This document shows positions 18,353-27,278 of a DNA stretch of 64,000 nucleotides, piece by piece. Position numbers and translations under genes: made by a program. Under the pieces are notes generated by a model. That model was not told where the DNA came from and did no database searches. It saw only the letters and a list, made by a program, of their open reading frames with translations. Source of the DNA: Crenobacter luteus (GTDB taxonomy: Bacteria; Pseudomonadota; Gammaproteobacteria; Burkholderiales; Chromobacteriaceae); NCBI RefSeq assembly GCF_004345725.1, contig NZ_SLXG01000002.1:124001-188000 (forward strand), given 5' to 3'. The stretch's first letter is position 1. Each line of letters begins with the position of its first letter.

Positions 18353-20578
18353 ATGGCTTTGACGCCGCCCATTTTGCGTCCTTCCCCGCTCGTCCTGGCG
18401 CTGGCGGCCGCGTTCGCGCTGCCGGCCGCGGCCGACACGCCGCCGCCCGCCGCGCCCGGCCAGACGGTGATCGACGCCGACCGCATCGACGGCCAGATGG
18501 AGAGCCGCATCCAGGCGCGCGGCGACGTCGTGATCCGCCGCGACGACCAGACGATCAAGGCCGACTGGCTCGACTACTTCCAGAGCGAGAACCGCGTGAA
18601 GGCCGGCGACAAGGTCGAGTTCGTCGACGGCGCCAACCGCGTCGACGCGCACGCGCTCGACTACAACGTCGCGACCCGCGAGGGCGAGGCGAGCGACGCG
18701 AGCTTCGCCGGCCGCGGCGAGGACGGCCGCACGCTGCGCGGCGACGGCGAGAGGATCGAGTTCAAGGGCCGCGACCGCTACCGGCTCGTGCGCGCGCGCG
18801 CCAACACCTGCGCGCCGGGCGACGACTCCTGGTACCTGAAGGCCGGCACGATAGACGTCGACTACACGCGCAACGTCGGCGTCGCGCGCCACGCGCGGCT
18901 CGACTTTCAGGGCGTGCCCATCCTCTACACGCCATGGATCGACTTCCCGCTCGACGGCGGCCGCAAGTCGGGCCTGTTGGCGCCGGTGCTCAAGACCGGT
19001 TCCGACGGCTTCGAGCTCGCGCTGCCCTACTACTTCAACCTCGCGCCCAACTACGACCTGACGCTGACGCCGCGCGTGTTCGCCGAGCGCGGCGCGATGC
19101 TGGGCGCCGAGTTCCGCTACCTGCAGCCCGGCTACAGCGGCTCGATCTTCACCGAGCAGATGCCGGACGACAAGGTCTACGGGCAGGGCCGCGCCGCGTG
19201 GCGCGCGCGCCACGCGCAGAACCTCGGCGCCGGCTTCAGCCTCGGCTACGACCTCAACTACGTGTCGGACGCCGACTACTTCAAGGACTTCGGCTCGCGC
19301 GTCGACATCGCGTCCAACGTCAACCTCGCGCGCGACGCCTGGCTGAACTACGGCCGGTCGTGGGACGGCGGCGGCGCGTCCGGCCAGTTGCGCCTGCTGC
19401 GCTACCAGACGCTGCAGGACGCCGACACCCCGGTGACGCCGCCGTACGCGCTGTTGCCGCGCCTGTCCGGCAGCGCGACGCAGGCGCTGCCGGCGGGCTT
19501 CTCGGCCGACGTGTTCGCCGAGTTCACCCGCTTCACCCATCCGACGCTGCAGGAGGGCAACCGGCTGGTCGTCTACCCCAGTGTGGCGTGGGCCTTCGAG
19601 CGCAACTGGGGCTTTCTGCGCCCGCGGCTCGGCGTGCACGTCACCGAGTACGAGCTGGACGCGCTGGGCGAGCGCCAGGCCGAGCGACGCAGCCGCACGC
19701 TGCCGGTCTTCTCGACCGACGCCGGCCTCGTGTTCGAGCGCCCAAGCACCTTGTTCGGCCGCTCGCACACCCAGACGCTCGAGCCCCGGCTGTTCTACGT
19801 CAACGTGCCGACGCGCGACCAGAGCGAGCTGCCGAACTTCGACTCGGCCGAGAAGAACTTCAGCTTCGCGCAGCTGTTCACCGCCAACCGTTTCACCGGC
19901 CAGGACCGCATCAACGGCGTGCACGCGCTGACGGTTGCGCTGTCCAGCCGCTACCTCGACGACGCGTCCGGCCTCGAGCGCCTGCGCGTCGAGCTCGGCC
20001 AGCGCCACTACCTGAGGAAGGACAGCATCAGCCTGTCCGGCGCGCCCGAGGAGCTGGAAAACCGCGGCTCCGACCTGGTCGCCACCGTCGGCGGCGACTT
20101 GACGCGCGCCTGGCGCGCCGACGCGAGCTACCAGTACAACCAGCAACTGGGCAAGACCGAGCGCTACGAATGGGGCGCGCGCTACTCGCCCGAGCCGGGC
20201 AAGACCGTCAGCCTGCGCTACCGCTACGGCCGCGACGAGGACGTCGGCTTCGGCGGCGTCCGCGCGCCGTTGCGGCAGGTCGACGTCGCCGCGCAGTGGC
20301 CGGTTGCCAGGAAGTGGTACGTGGTCGCGCGCAACAACTACTCGCTGACCGACAAGACCGCGCTCGAACAGCTCGCCGGCGTCGAGTACAACGACGGCTG
20401 CTGGACGGCGCGCGTGGTCGGCCAACGCTACGTGACCGACCTGACCAATACCAAGAACGCGGTCTTCCTGCAGCTGGAGCTGAAGGACCTGGGCGGCATC
20501 GGCAGCAATCCGGTCGATACCCTGCGTCTGGCGATCCCCGGCTACAGCAAGATCAACGACCCTCGACAAGGCCTATGA
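18353..20578 (+). CDS. lptD: LptD, outer-membrane LPS translocon
   Basis: A 741-residue protein that inserts lipopolysaccharide into the outer leaflet with LptE. A signal peptide ends near ALPAAADT. A periplasmic OstA/LptA-type jellyroll follows (about 45-170: VIDADRIDGQMESRIQARGD). The LptD barrel fills about 200-741 and ends in VFLQLELKDLGGIGSN. There are only two cysteines, near residues 153 and 683; E. coli LptD has four. A single disulfide between the jellyroll and the barrel is therefore the only one possible. The ATG at 18353 is used rather than an upstream TTG. The stop overlaps surA (ATGA). Confidence 0.95.
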   Translation: MALTPPILRPSPLVLALAAAFALPAAADTPPPAAPGQTVIDADRIDGQMESRIQARGDVVIRRDDQTIKADWLDYFQSENRVKAGDKVEFVDGANRVDAHALDYNVATREGEASDASFAGRGEDGRTLRGDGERIEFKGRDRYRLVRARANTCAPGDDSWYLKAGTIDVDYTRNVGVARHARLDFQGVPILYTPWIDFPLDGGRKSGLLAPVLKTGSDGFELALPYYFNLAPNYDLTLTPRVFAERGAMLGAEFRYLQPGYSGSIFTEQMPDDKVYGQGRAAWRARHAQNLGAGFSLGYDLNYVSDADYFKDFGSRVDIASNVNLARDAWLNYGRSWDGGGASGQLRLLRYQTLQDADTPVTPPYALLPRLSGSATQALPAGFSADVFAEFTRFTHPTLQEGNRLVVYPSVAWAFERNWGFLRPRLGVHVTEYELDALGERQAERRSRTLPVFSTDAGLVFERPSTLFGRSHTQTLEPRLFYVNVPTRDQSELPNFDSAEKNFSFAQLFTANRFTGQDRINGVHALTVALSSRYLDDASGLERLRVELGQRHYLRKDSISLSGAPEELENRGSDLVATVGGDLTRAWRADASYQYNQQLGKTERYEWGARYSPEPGKTVSLRYRYGRDEDVGFGGVRAPLRQVDVAAQWPVARKWYVVARNNYSLTDKTALEQLAGVEYNDGCWTARVVGQRYVTDLTNTKNAVFLQLELKDLGGIGSNPVDTLRLAIPGYSKINDPRQGL

Positions 20579-21855
20579 AACAGACACTCATCGCCCTGCT
20601 GCTCGCCGCCGCGCTCGGTACCGCGCACGCCGCCGTTCAGGACGTCGACCGCATCGTCGCCGTGGTGAACAAGAACGTGATCACCGCGCGCCAGCTCGAC
20701 GCCCGGATCCAGGAGGTCTCGGCCAACCTCAGGCGCCAGAAGGTCGCGCCGCCGGAGGCCGAGACGCTCAAGCGCCAGGTGCTCGAGCAGATGATCTCCG
20801 AGGAGGTGCAGCTGCAGTTCGCACAAAACAACGGCATCACCCTGGCCGACGGCGACCTCGACCGCGCGGTGCAGCGTCTGGCCGAGCAGAACAAGCTGAC
20901 CGTCGCCGGCCTCGAGGCGCGGTTGAAGAAGGACGGCATCCCGCTGGCGCGCTTCCGCGAGGAGATCCGCCGCGAGATCCTGCTCGGCCGTCTCAAGGAG
21001 CGCGAGGTCGACTCGCGCGTCGTCGTCACCGACAGCGAGGTCGAGCAGGTGATGAAGAGCGCGCTGTCGGGCCAGTCGCGCAACGAATACCGGCTCGCGA
21101 CCATCCTCGTCAGCGTGCCCGAGCGCGCCGACGCGAAGGTGATCGACGAGCGCGGCCGCCGCGCGCAGGCGGCGCTCGCCGCGCTCCGCGACGGCCGGCC
21201 GTTCGCCGAGGTCGCCGCGAGCTACTCGGATGCCAAGAACGCGCTGTCGGGCGGCGAGCTCGGCTGGCGCAGCGCCGCCGGCTTCCCGCCGAACTTCGTC
21301 TCGCTGCTCGAAAACCTCAAGGTCGGCGAACACACCGAGCTGGTGCGTACCCAGCAGGGCTTCGTGATCTTCAAGCTGATCGACAAGCGCACGCAGGGCG
21401 CGGCGCAGATGGTCGAGCAGCTGCGCGTGCGCCACATCCTGGTCCGCACCAACGAGGCGGTGTCCGAAGCCGACGCGCGCCTGCGCATCGACCAGATCCG
21501 CGACCGCATCGCGCGCGGCGCGCGCTTCGACGAGCAGGCGCGCCTCTATTCGGAAGACGCCAGCAACAGCCGCGGCGGCGAGCTCGGCTGGCTGTCGCCC
21601 GGCGATACCGTGCCCGAGTTCGAGCGCGCGATGCTGTCGCTGAAAATCGGCGAGGTGAGCGCGCCGGTGCGCTCGCCGTTCGGCTGGCATCTGATCCAGG
21701 TCGAGGAGAAGCGCACGCAGGACGTGTCCGGCGAGCGCGAGAAGTTGGCGATCCGCCAGCAGATCCGCGCGCGCAAGATCGAGGAAGCCTACCTCGACTG
21801 GGTGCGCCAGCTGCGCGACTCGGCCTTCGTCGACGAGCGCCTGGTCGAGAAATAA
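20575..21855 (+). CDS. surA: SurA, periplasmic chaperone and peptidyl-prolyl isomerase
   Basis: A 426-residue secreted chaperone that carries beta-barrel proteins, including LptD, to the BAM complex. A signal peptide ends in GTAHA. The N-terminal chaperone region covers about 22-150 (DRIVAVVNKNVITARQLD). Two parvulin domains follow, the first around 180-270 (GGELGWRSAAGFPPNF) and the second around 285-380 (VRHILVRTNEAVSEADARL, GGELGWLSPGDTVPEF). A C-terminal helix completes the chaperone core. It overlaps lptD and abuts pdxA, the conserved lptD-surA-pdxA order. Confidence 0.95.
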   Translation: MKQTLIALLLAAALGTAHAAVQDVDRIVAVVNKNVITARQLDARIQEVSANLRRQKVAPPEAETLKRQVLEQMISEEVQLQFAQNNGITLADGDLDRAVQRLAEQNKLTVAGLEARLKKDGIPLARFREEIRREILLGRLKEREVDSRVVVTDSEVEQVMKSALSGQSRNEYRLATILVSVPERADAKVIDERGRRAQAALAALRDGRPFAEVAASYSDAKNALSGGELGWRSAAGFPPNFVSLLENLKVGEHTELVRTQQGFVIFKLIDKRTQGAAQMVEQLRVRHILVRTNEAVSEADARLRIDQIRDRIARGARFDEQARLYSEDASNSRGGELGWLSPGDTVPEFERAMLSLKIGEVSAPVRSPFGWHLIQVEEKRTQDVSGEREKLAIRQQIRARKIEEAYLDWVRQLRDSAFVDERLVEK

Positions 21856-22833
21856 ATGGACGCCGCCCCGATCGCGATCACCGCCGGCGAGCCGGCCGGC
21901 GTCGGCCCGGACCTGCTGCTGGCGCTGGCGAGCCGGCCGGCCGGGCGCCGCCGCGTGCTCGTCGCCGACCGCGGACTGCTCGCGGCGCGCGCGCGGCAAC
22001 TGGGCCGCGTGGTCAAGCTGGTCGACTACCGGCGCGACGCCGCGCCCGAGGCCGGCGCGCTCGAGGTGCTGCACGTGCCGCTGGCGGCGCCGGCGGTCGC
22101 CGGGCGGCTCGATCCGGCCAACGGTCGCTACGTGCTCGATACGCTCGACGTCGCGATAGCCGGCTGCCTGTCCGGCGAATTCGCCGCGATGGTGACCGCG
22201 CCGGTGCACAAGGGCGTGATCAACGAGGCCGGCGTGCCGTTCTCCGGCCACACCGAATACCTCGCCGAAAAGACCGGCACGCCGCGCGTGGTGATGATGC
22301 TCGCCGGCGGCGGTTTGCGCGTCGCGCTGGCGACCACCCACCTGCCGCTCAAGGACGTGTCGGCGGCGATCACGCGCGACGGCCTGGCCGAGGTGATCCG
22401 CATCCTGCACCGCGACCTGGTCGCCAAGTTCGGCGTCGCGCAGCCGCATATCCTCGTCGCGGGCCTCAACCCGCACGCCGGCGAATCGGGCCACCTGGGC
22501 CGCGAGGAGATCGACGTGATCGCGCCGGTGCTCGAAGCCCTGCGCGCCGAGGGCCTGCACCTGACCGGCCCCTTGCCGGCCGACACCTTGTTCCAGCCGC
22601 GCTATCTCGACACGGCCGACGCGGTGCTGGCGATGTACCACGACCAGGGCCTGCCGGTGCTCAAGTACGCGAGCTTCGGCGCCGGCATCAACATCACGCT
22701 CGGCCTGCCCATCGTGCGCACCTCGGTCGACCACGGCACCGCGCTCGATCTGGCCGGCAGCGGCCGCGCCGAGCCGGGCAGCCTGTTCGAGGCGGTCGCC
22801 TTGGCCGAGCAGCTGGCCGCCAGCGGCGGCTGA
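21856..22833 (+). CDS. pdxA: PdxA, 4-hydroxythreonine-4-phosphate dehydrogenase
   Basis: A 325-residue NAD-dependent enzyme of pyridoxal phosphate synthesis. [13 protein letters not shown] is the N-terminal signature, and [41 protein letters not shown] and [13 protein letters not shown] supply the three zinc-binding histidine regions. The ATG directly follows the surA TAA, so translation is probably coupled. In many relatives rsmA (ksgA) follows; here a terminator and a LysR gene follow instead. Confidence 0.95.
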   Translation: MDAAPIAITAGEPAGVGPDLLLALASRPAGRRRVLVADRGLLAARARQLGRVVKLVDYRRDAAPEAGALEVLHVPLAAPAVAGRLDPANGRYVLDTLDVAIAGCLSGEFAAMVTAPVHKGVINEAGVPFSGHTEYLAEKTGTPRVVMMLAGGGLRVALATTHLPLKDVSAAITRDGLAEVIRILHRDLVAKFGVAQPHILVAGLNPHAGESGHLGREEIDVIAPVLEALRAEGLHLTGPLPADTLFQPRYLDTADAVLAMYHDQGLPVLKYASFGAGINITLGLPIVRTSVDHGTALDLAGSGRAEPGSLFEAVALAEQLAASGG

Positions 22834-22845
22834 ACCGACATCAGA

Positions 22846-22876
22846 CAGGGGCGCGATTTCGCGCCCCTGCGGTTTT
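22846..22876 (+). terminator. Intrinsic terminator after pdxA
   Basis: A 10-bp stem CAGGGGCGCG / CGCGCCCCTG with an ATTT loop, then CGGTTTT. It ends the lptD-surA-pdxA transcript. Confidence 0.85.
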
Positions 22877-22967
22877 CACGCGTTGTCCTCGCAGCCTCTT
22901 CCTCGTGTCGCCGCCGCCCGCGCGCGTCTTGCCTTGCGCCGCGGCCGGGAAGGGCGGGAGCGGGCGC

Positions 22968-23894
22968 TCAGACGCTGGCCGCGACGCGGCGCGCGGCGTG
23001 CGAGGCGCGTTCGCTGTGCTTGACGAGTTCGCGCAGCGTGTCGAGAAAGAGCCTGAGGACGGGCGAGGCGTCGTCGGCGCGATAGACGGCGAACAGCGGT
23101 ACCTCGGGCATCGCCGGCGAGAGCGGCCGGAAGACCACGCCGGGAGGCGCGAGCTGTTCGGCCGACGCCGGCAGCAGCGCGATGCCGAAGCCGGTGCGCA
23201 CCAGGCTCAGCAGCGTCTGGACCTCGGTGACCTGCTGGCTGATCCGCGGCGTGAAGCCGGCCTGGATGCACCACTGGTAGAGGTAGTTGGCGAAGCGCGA
23301 CTGTTCCAGCGCGAAGGTGACCAGGGCTTCGCCGGCGAGCTCGGCGGGCGAGATCGCCGCCCGGCTTGCCAGCGGGTGGGCGGCGGGCAGCGCCGCGCGT
23401 ATGGGCTCGTGGTGCAGCAGTTCGTTGCGTACGGCCGGGTCGTCGTAGCCGAGCCGGAACACGCACACGTCGATGCGCCTTTCCTTGAGCGCGACGAGCT
23501 GGGCGGCGGGCGTCAGCTCGTGCAGCCGCCAGCGCACGCCCGGATAGCGTTCGCGAAAGACGCGCAGCGCGTCGGGCAGGATGCCGACCATGGTCGAGCT
23601 CATCATGCCGATCTCGAGCTCGCCGAGCTGGCCGCGTCCGGCCTGGCGCGTCAGGTCGATCGCCCGCTCGAGCTGGGTGAAGACCAGCGAGACCTGCTCC
23701 TTGAGCGTACGGCCGGCGGCGGTCAGTTCGACGCGGTGGTGGCTGCGCACGAACAGCGGCGTGCCGATGACGTCTTCGAGCTGGCGGATCTGCTGGCTCA
23801 GCGGCGGCTGCGACATGTGCAGCCGGGTCGCCGCGCGGCCGAAGTGCAGCTCCTCGGCCAACACCGAAAAATAGCGTAGCAGTCGGATGTCCAT
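22968..23894 (-). CDS. LysR-type transcriptional regulator (CbnR/BenM-like group)
   Basis: A 308-residue regulator beginning MDIRLLRYFSVLAEELHFGRAATRL. The helix-turn-helix is at about 15-60 (MSQPPLSQQIRQLEDVIG) and the inducer-binding domain at about 90-300. The start pattern, LHFGRAA and the SQPPLSQQI helix are typical of LysR proteins that control aromatic-compound catabolism (BenM, CatM, CbnR). It reads away from the catabolic cluster and is divergent from a second LysR gene. A role in controlling the cluster is inference. An in-frame extension to 23969 is rejected as lying before the conserved start. Confidence 0.87.
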   Translation of the reverse strand: MDIRLLRYFSVLAEELHFGRAATRLHMSQPPLSQQIRQLEDVIGTPLFVRSHHRVELTAAGRTLKEQVSLVFTQLERAIDLTRQAGRGQLGELEIGMMSSTMVGILPDALRVFRERYPGVRWRLHELTPAAQLVALKERRIDVCVFRLGYDDPAVRNELLHHEPIRAALPAAHPLASRAAISPAELAGEALVTFALEQSRFANYLYQWCIQAGFTPRISQQVTEVQTLLSLVRTGFGIALLPASAEQLAPPGVVFRPLSPAMPEVPLFAVYRADDASPVLRLFLDTLRELVKHSERASHAARRVAASV

Positions 23895-24163
23895 TGTCGC
23901 CCCGTCGTCAGAAGGTGACGGGCGGGAGCGGTGCGGCCGGCATCGGCCGCCCGCTGGCCGCAAAGGCATCCTGCTCCGGGTGCGCGGCTTGCCGGGCGAA
24001 CGGCGGTGGCTTGTCCTTGCTTGCGATCGCGATCATCTTCGTCTCCTCTGGTTGTCCGGGCGCATTCTTGTCACGTGCGCCTCGATCGCCCGATTATCGG
24101 GATCGCCGCGGCGTGCCGGCCAGCGACGATTTCCGCCAATACATGTAAGTTGGACTAACAGTC
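23895..24163. promoter_or_regulatory. Divergent intergenic region between two LysR genes
   Basis: This 269-bp region separates the two divergent LysR genes and must hold both promoters. A short open frame across it has no family features or ribosome site and is not called. The AT-richer stretch near 24135-24163, just before the plus-strand LysR start, is the likeliest promoter and autoregulatory site. I could not define LysR boxes with confidence. Confidence 0.45.
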
Positions 24164-25063
24164 ATGCTCAAACGTTATCCCTCGCTGCAGGCGATGCGCG
24201 CCTTCCTGCAGGCCGCCCGGGCCGGCAGCTTCTCGCGGGCCGCACGCGAGCTGGACCTGACGCACAGCGCGATCAGCCAGCAGATACGCACGCTCGAGGA
24301 CTACGTCGGCCAGGCGCTGTTCGTCAGGGAAGGCGGAGGGGTGGTGCTGACCGACGCCGGGCAGCGCTTCGCCAGCGTGCTCGCCGACGGCGTCGCGCAG
24401 ATGGAGCGGGCGCTGCTGGCGGTCAGGACGGAGCCGGCGGCGCGGACGCTGACGATCGATATCGACGCCGAGCTTGCGCAGGCCTGGCTCAACGCGCGCC
24501 TGCCGGCCCTGCTGGCGGCGTTGCCCGACTGCGTGCCGGTGTTCATGAGCACGCCGCGCGCCGAGCGGCCGTCGTTCGAGCGGGTCGATGTGTCGCTGCG
24601 CTACGGCTACGGCGAGTGGAGCGACTGCGAAATGGCGCTGGTGTCGGGCGACAGGCTGACGGTGGTGGCGTCGCCGGCGCTGCTGGCGGCGCGGGGGATG
24701 ACGTGGCCGTTGGCGCCGGCGCGGGTGCTCGAGCTGCCGCTCCTGGCCTACACGCGCCGCAGCTGGTCGCCCTGGCTGGAGGCGGCGGGGCTGGAGCCGG
24801 CCGAGCCGCGCGCGGTGGCGTCCTTCGACAACGCGGCCAACCTCGTCGCGGCGGCCGAGGCCGGGCTGGGCGCCGGGCTCGGGCGCGGCCTGCTGGTCGC
24901 CGACGCGTTGCGCGCCGGTCGCCTCGTCGCCGTGACCGAGGTCGTGATCCCGACCCACTACAACCTCTACGCGGTCTGGCCGCGCGGGCAGGGCGCGCGT
25001 GCGCAGCCGGTGCTCGACGCGGTGCGCACCCTGGTGGCTGCGACGGTTTCGCCGGCCGGCTGA
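24164..25063 (+). CDS. LysR-type transcriptional regulator (GcvA-like group)
   Basis: A 299-residue regulator beginning MLKRYPSLQAMRAFLQAARAGSF. The helix-turn-helix is ELDLTHSAISQQIRTLEDYVG at about residues 25-50, and TEVVIPTHYNLYAVWPRG sits at the C-terminal end of the effector domain, as in GcvA-type proteins. It reads toward the amidohydrolase genes and is the nearest candidate local activator. The two LysR proteins belong to different subgroups, so they probably sense different ligands. Confidence 0.87.
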   Translation: MLKRYPSLQAMRAFLQAARAGSFSRAARELDLTHSAISQQIRTLEDYVGQALFVREGGGVVLTDAGQRFASVLADGVAQMERALLAVRTEPAARTLTIDIDAELAQAWLNARLPALLAALPDCVPVFMSTPRAERPSFERVDVSLRYGYGEWSDCEMALVSGDRLTVVASPALLAARGMTWPLAPARVLELPLLAYTRRSWSPWLEAAGLEPAEPRAVASFDNAANLVAAAEAGLGAGLGRGLLVADALRAGRLVAVTEVVIPTHYNLYAVWPRGQGARAQPVLDAVRTLVAATVSPAG

Positions 25064-25366
25064 GCCGTCCCCCTGTTCGTCCCGCGCGGGGCGGTGCTCG
25101 CCGTCCTTGCGCGCCTTCCTCCCCGCCACGCCCGTCCCGTCCGTCGTCGCCCGACGATATCGAATACGTATCAAACCCCGCGTCAAACAGTATTGTACGA
25201 AGCCCGTTTCGACTCCCGATACTGGGTCCAAGCAGCAGCCACGTCGCCGTACGGCTCGGCAAGGCCGGGGAAAGCGCACGGCGCTTAGCAAGGGTCATCC
25301 GAACCGAAGACGTGCCTGCCCGCGACCTGGAAGTAAATCCTTCCCCGATATCAGGAGATCGACTAC
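25064..25366 (+). promoter_or_regulatory. 303-bp leader and promoter region of the catabolic cluster
   Basis: No convincing gene lies here. The segment 25156-25200 is markedly AT-richer than its surroundings. It contains the dyad GATATCGAATACGTATC, with the palindrome ATACGTAT at 25164-25171, suitable for a LysR or similar dimer. AGGAG at 25350-25354 serves the first amidohydrolase. The position of the promoter itself is inferred, not seen. Confidence 0.5.
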
Positions 25367-26281
25367 ATGATCATCGACATCAGCTGCTATCCCACCGACC
25401 TGGTCGACCTGGCCTGGCGGCACGACGGCGACCCGTTCACCGGCGAGCGCCTGCTGGAAATGATGGACGGCCCGTACATCATCAACGGCAAGCCGCGCCG
25501 CATCGACAAGGCCTTCATCCAGCCGCCGCAGGGCAACACCATCTACACCTGGACCGACGGCGAGCTGTCCGGCCGCGAGTCGATCGACGCCTACATGGCG
25601 TACACGCTGAAGATGGTGCAGACCTACCCCGAGCGTTTCATCGGCTGCTTCGTCTACAACCCGCGCTGCGGCGTGCAGAACGGCGTCGAGGCGATCGAGC
25701 GCTACGTCAAGGAGCATGGCTTCAAGATGGTCCAGATGCAGGCGAACATGCACGCCTATCGTCCGGACCGCGCGCTCGACTGGGTGCGTCCGGCCTTCGA
25801 GAAGTGCGCCGAGCTCGGCGTGCCGGTCAAGCTGCACACCGGCGACGGGCCGTACAGCATCCCCTCCGAGTGGATTCCGATGATCAAGGAATTCCCGCAG
25901 GTCAACTTCATCATGGCCCACTTCGGAGTGCAGACCGGCGGCGTCTACGTGTTCGAGCCGATGCAGTGGGCGATGGAGCTGCCCAACGTCTATTGCGAGT
26001 CGGGCTGGTGCCTGCAGTCGCGCATCGTCGAGTTCGCCAAGGTGCTGCCCAAGCACAAGATCCTGTTCGGCACCGACACCCCGCCGAACGAGCCGGGCAT
26101 GTGGCTGCGCCTGCTCGAGGTGCTGTGCCACGAGCCGCCGCAGGGCCTCAACCTCGACGAGGACACGCTCGAAGACTACCTCGGCAACAACATCGCGCGA
26201 ATGATCGGCCTTGAGCCGACGCCGGCGCCGAAAACCATCGCCGAAGCCGAGTCCATCCTCAACCGCCCCGTCACCGCGTGA
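25367..26281 (+). CDS. Amidohydrolase-2 family protein A, N-terminal metal motif lost
   Basis: A 304-residue TIM-barrel protein of the amidohydrolase-2 group (ACMSD, gamma-resorcylate and 5-carboxyvanillate decarboxylases). The barrel ligands in VKLHTGDGP (near residue 160), NFIMAHFGVQTGG (near 183) and FGTDTPPNEPGMW (near 230) are present. The usual DxHxH at the first strand reads D-I-S-C-Y here, so both histidines are missing. Its tandem neighbour keeps D-T-H-L-H at the same positions and is otherwise very similar along its whole length. It may be a non-catalytic partner or use a different metal site. A good AGGAG precedes the ATG. The substrate is unknown. Confidence 0.85.
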   Translation: MIIDISCYPTDLVDLAWRHDGDPFTGERLLEMMDGPYIINGKPRRIDKAFIQPPQGNTIYTWTDGELSGRESIDAYMAYTLKMVQTYPERFIGCFVYNPRCGVQNGVEAIERYVKEHGFKMVQMQANMHAYRPDRALDWVRPAFEKCAELGVPVKLHTGDGPYSIPSEWIPMIKEFPQVNFIMAHFGVQTGGVYVFEPMQWAMELPNVYCESGWCLQSRIVEFAKVLPKHKILFGTDTPPNEPGMWLRLLEVLCHEPPQGLNLDEDTLEDYLGNNIARMIGLEPTPAPKTIAEAESILNRPVTA

Positions 26282-26300
26282 CCTTGCCGGAGAGAATGCA

Positions 26301-27206
26301 ATGATCATCGATACCCACCTGCACCCGACCAACCTCGTCGACGAGGCCTGGCGCCACACCGGCGAACCGTTCAACGGCGAGCGCATGCTCAAGCTGATGG
26401 ACGGCCCCTACATGATCAACGGCAAGCCGCGCCGCATCGACATGGGCTTCATCCAGCCGCCGCCGGGCAACACCGGCTACCGCGACGGCAACCGCCGCGG
26501 CCGCGAGGGCATTCGCGACTACATGTCCTACATCGCCGAGCTGTGCCAGAAGTACCCGGACCGCTTCATCGGCAACTTCACCTTCAACCCGCGCTGGGGC
26601 CCGGAAAACGGCGCCGCCGAGCTGGAGTTCCACATCAAGGAGTACGGCTTCAAGATGGTGAAGCTGCACGCCAACATGCACGGCTATCGCCCGGACCGCG
26701 CGCTCGACTGGCTGCGCCCGGCGATGAAGGTCTGCGCCAAGTACAACATCGTGGTGCTGATCCACACCGGCGACGGCCCCTACACCATCCCGACGATGTT
26801 CTACCCGATCATCCGCGAGTTCCCGATGGTGAACTTCATCATCGGTCACTTCGGCATCCAGACCGGCGGCAACTACTCGTTCGAGGCGTTCTGGATGGCG
26901 ATGGACACGCCGAACGTCTACTGCGAGTCGGGCTGGTGCTTCCAGTCGCGCATCGTCGAATTCGCCAAGCAACTGCCGCGCGACAAGATCGTGTTCGGCA
27001 CCGACTCGCCGCCGAACGAGCCGGGCATGTGGCTGCGCGAACTCGAGGTGCTGTGCTCCGACCCGCCCCAAGGGCTGGGCATCGACGAGGATCACCTGGA
27101 GGACTACCTGGGCAACAACATCGCACGCCTGGTCGGCATCGAGCCGACCAAGCCGCCCAAGGACCTGGCCGAGGCGGAAAAACGCCTGAAGGCGACCTAC
27201 GTCTGA
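26301..27206 (+). CDS. Amidohydrolase-2 family protein B, intact metal site
   Basis: A 301-residue paralog of the preceding protein, with 19 bases between the genes. It starts MIIDTHLHPTNLVDEAWRH, so the HxH motif is complete. Further metal and active-site residues are in VLIHTGDGP, NFIIGHFGIQTGG and FGTDSPPNEPGMW. Known relatives decarboxylate aromatic or pyrimidine acids with Mn or Zn, or hydrolyse lactones, so decarboxylation or ring hydrolysis is likely. The C-terminal YLGNNIARLVGIEP is typical of the group. GGAGAG precedes the ATG. The pair probably forms one complex; that is inference. Confidence 0.88.
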   Translation: MIIDTHLHPTNLVDEAWRHTGEPFNGERMLKLMDGPYMINGKPRRIDMGFIQPPPGNTGYRDGNRRGREGIRDYMSYIAELCQKYPDRFIGNFTFNPRWGPENGAAELEFHIKEYGFKMVKLHANMHGYRPDRALDWLRPAMKVCAKYNIVVLIHTGDGPYTIPTMFYPIIREFPMVNFIIGHFGIQTGGNYSFEAFWMAMDTPNVYCESGWCFQSRIVEFAKQLPRDKIVFGTDSPPNEPGMWLRELEVLCSDPPQGLGIDEDHLEDYLGNNIARLVGIEPTKPPKDLAEAEKRLKATYV

Positions 27207-27237
27207 TCGGGCTTCGCGACTGAAGCGGTCATCCTTA

Positions 27238-27265
27238 GCGGGCGCGCGGCGCGCGCCCGCCTTTT
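27238..27265 (+). terminator. Strong hairpin between amidohydrolase B and ubiD-like gene
   Basis: A perfect 10-bp stem GCGGGCGCGC / GCGCGCCCGC with a GGC loop is followed by CTTTTG. It looks like an intrinsic terminator inside the cluster and ends just before the ubiD-like ribosome site. A smaller GCTTC/GAAGC hairpin precedes it at 27211-27226. It may lower expression of the downstream genes relative to the amidohydrolases. Confidence 0.6.
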
Positions 27266-27278
27266 GCAGAGGTTTCCC

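Noticed and set aside
18316-21855. A 1179-residue plus frame suggesting an LptD-SurA fusion
   Set aside because: Its N-terminal part reads lptD in the wrong frame. surA has its own ATG and signal peptide at 20575.
23894-24148. An 84-residue open frame in the gap between the LysR genes
   Set aside because: It has no ribosome site or recognisable domain and lies over the divergent promoter region.
25156-25172. GATATCGAATACGTATC as a definite LysR box
   Set aside because: It is a suggestive dyad, but it does not match a clear T-N11-A pattern that I could tie to either regulator, so it is only mentioned in the leader region.
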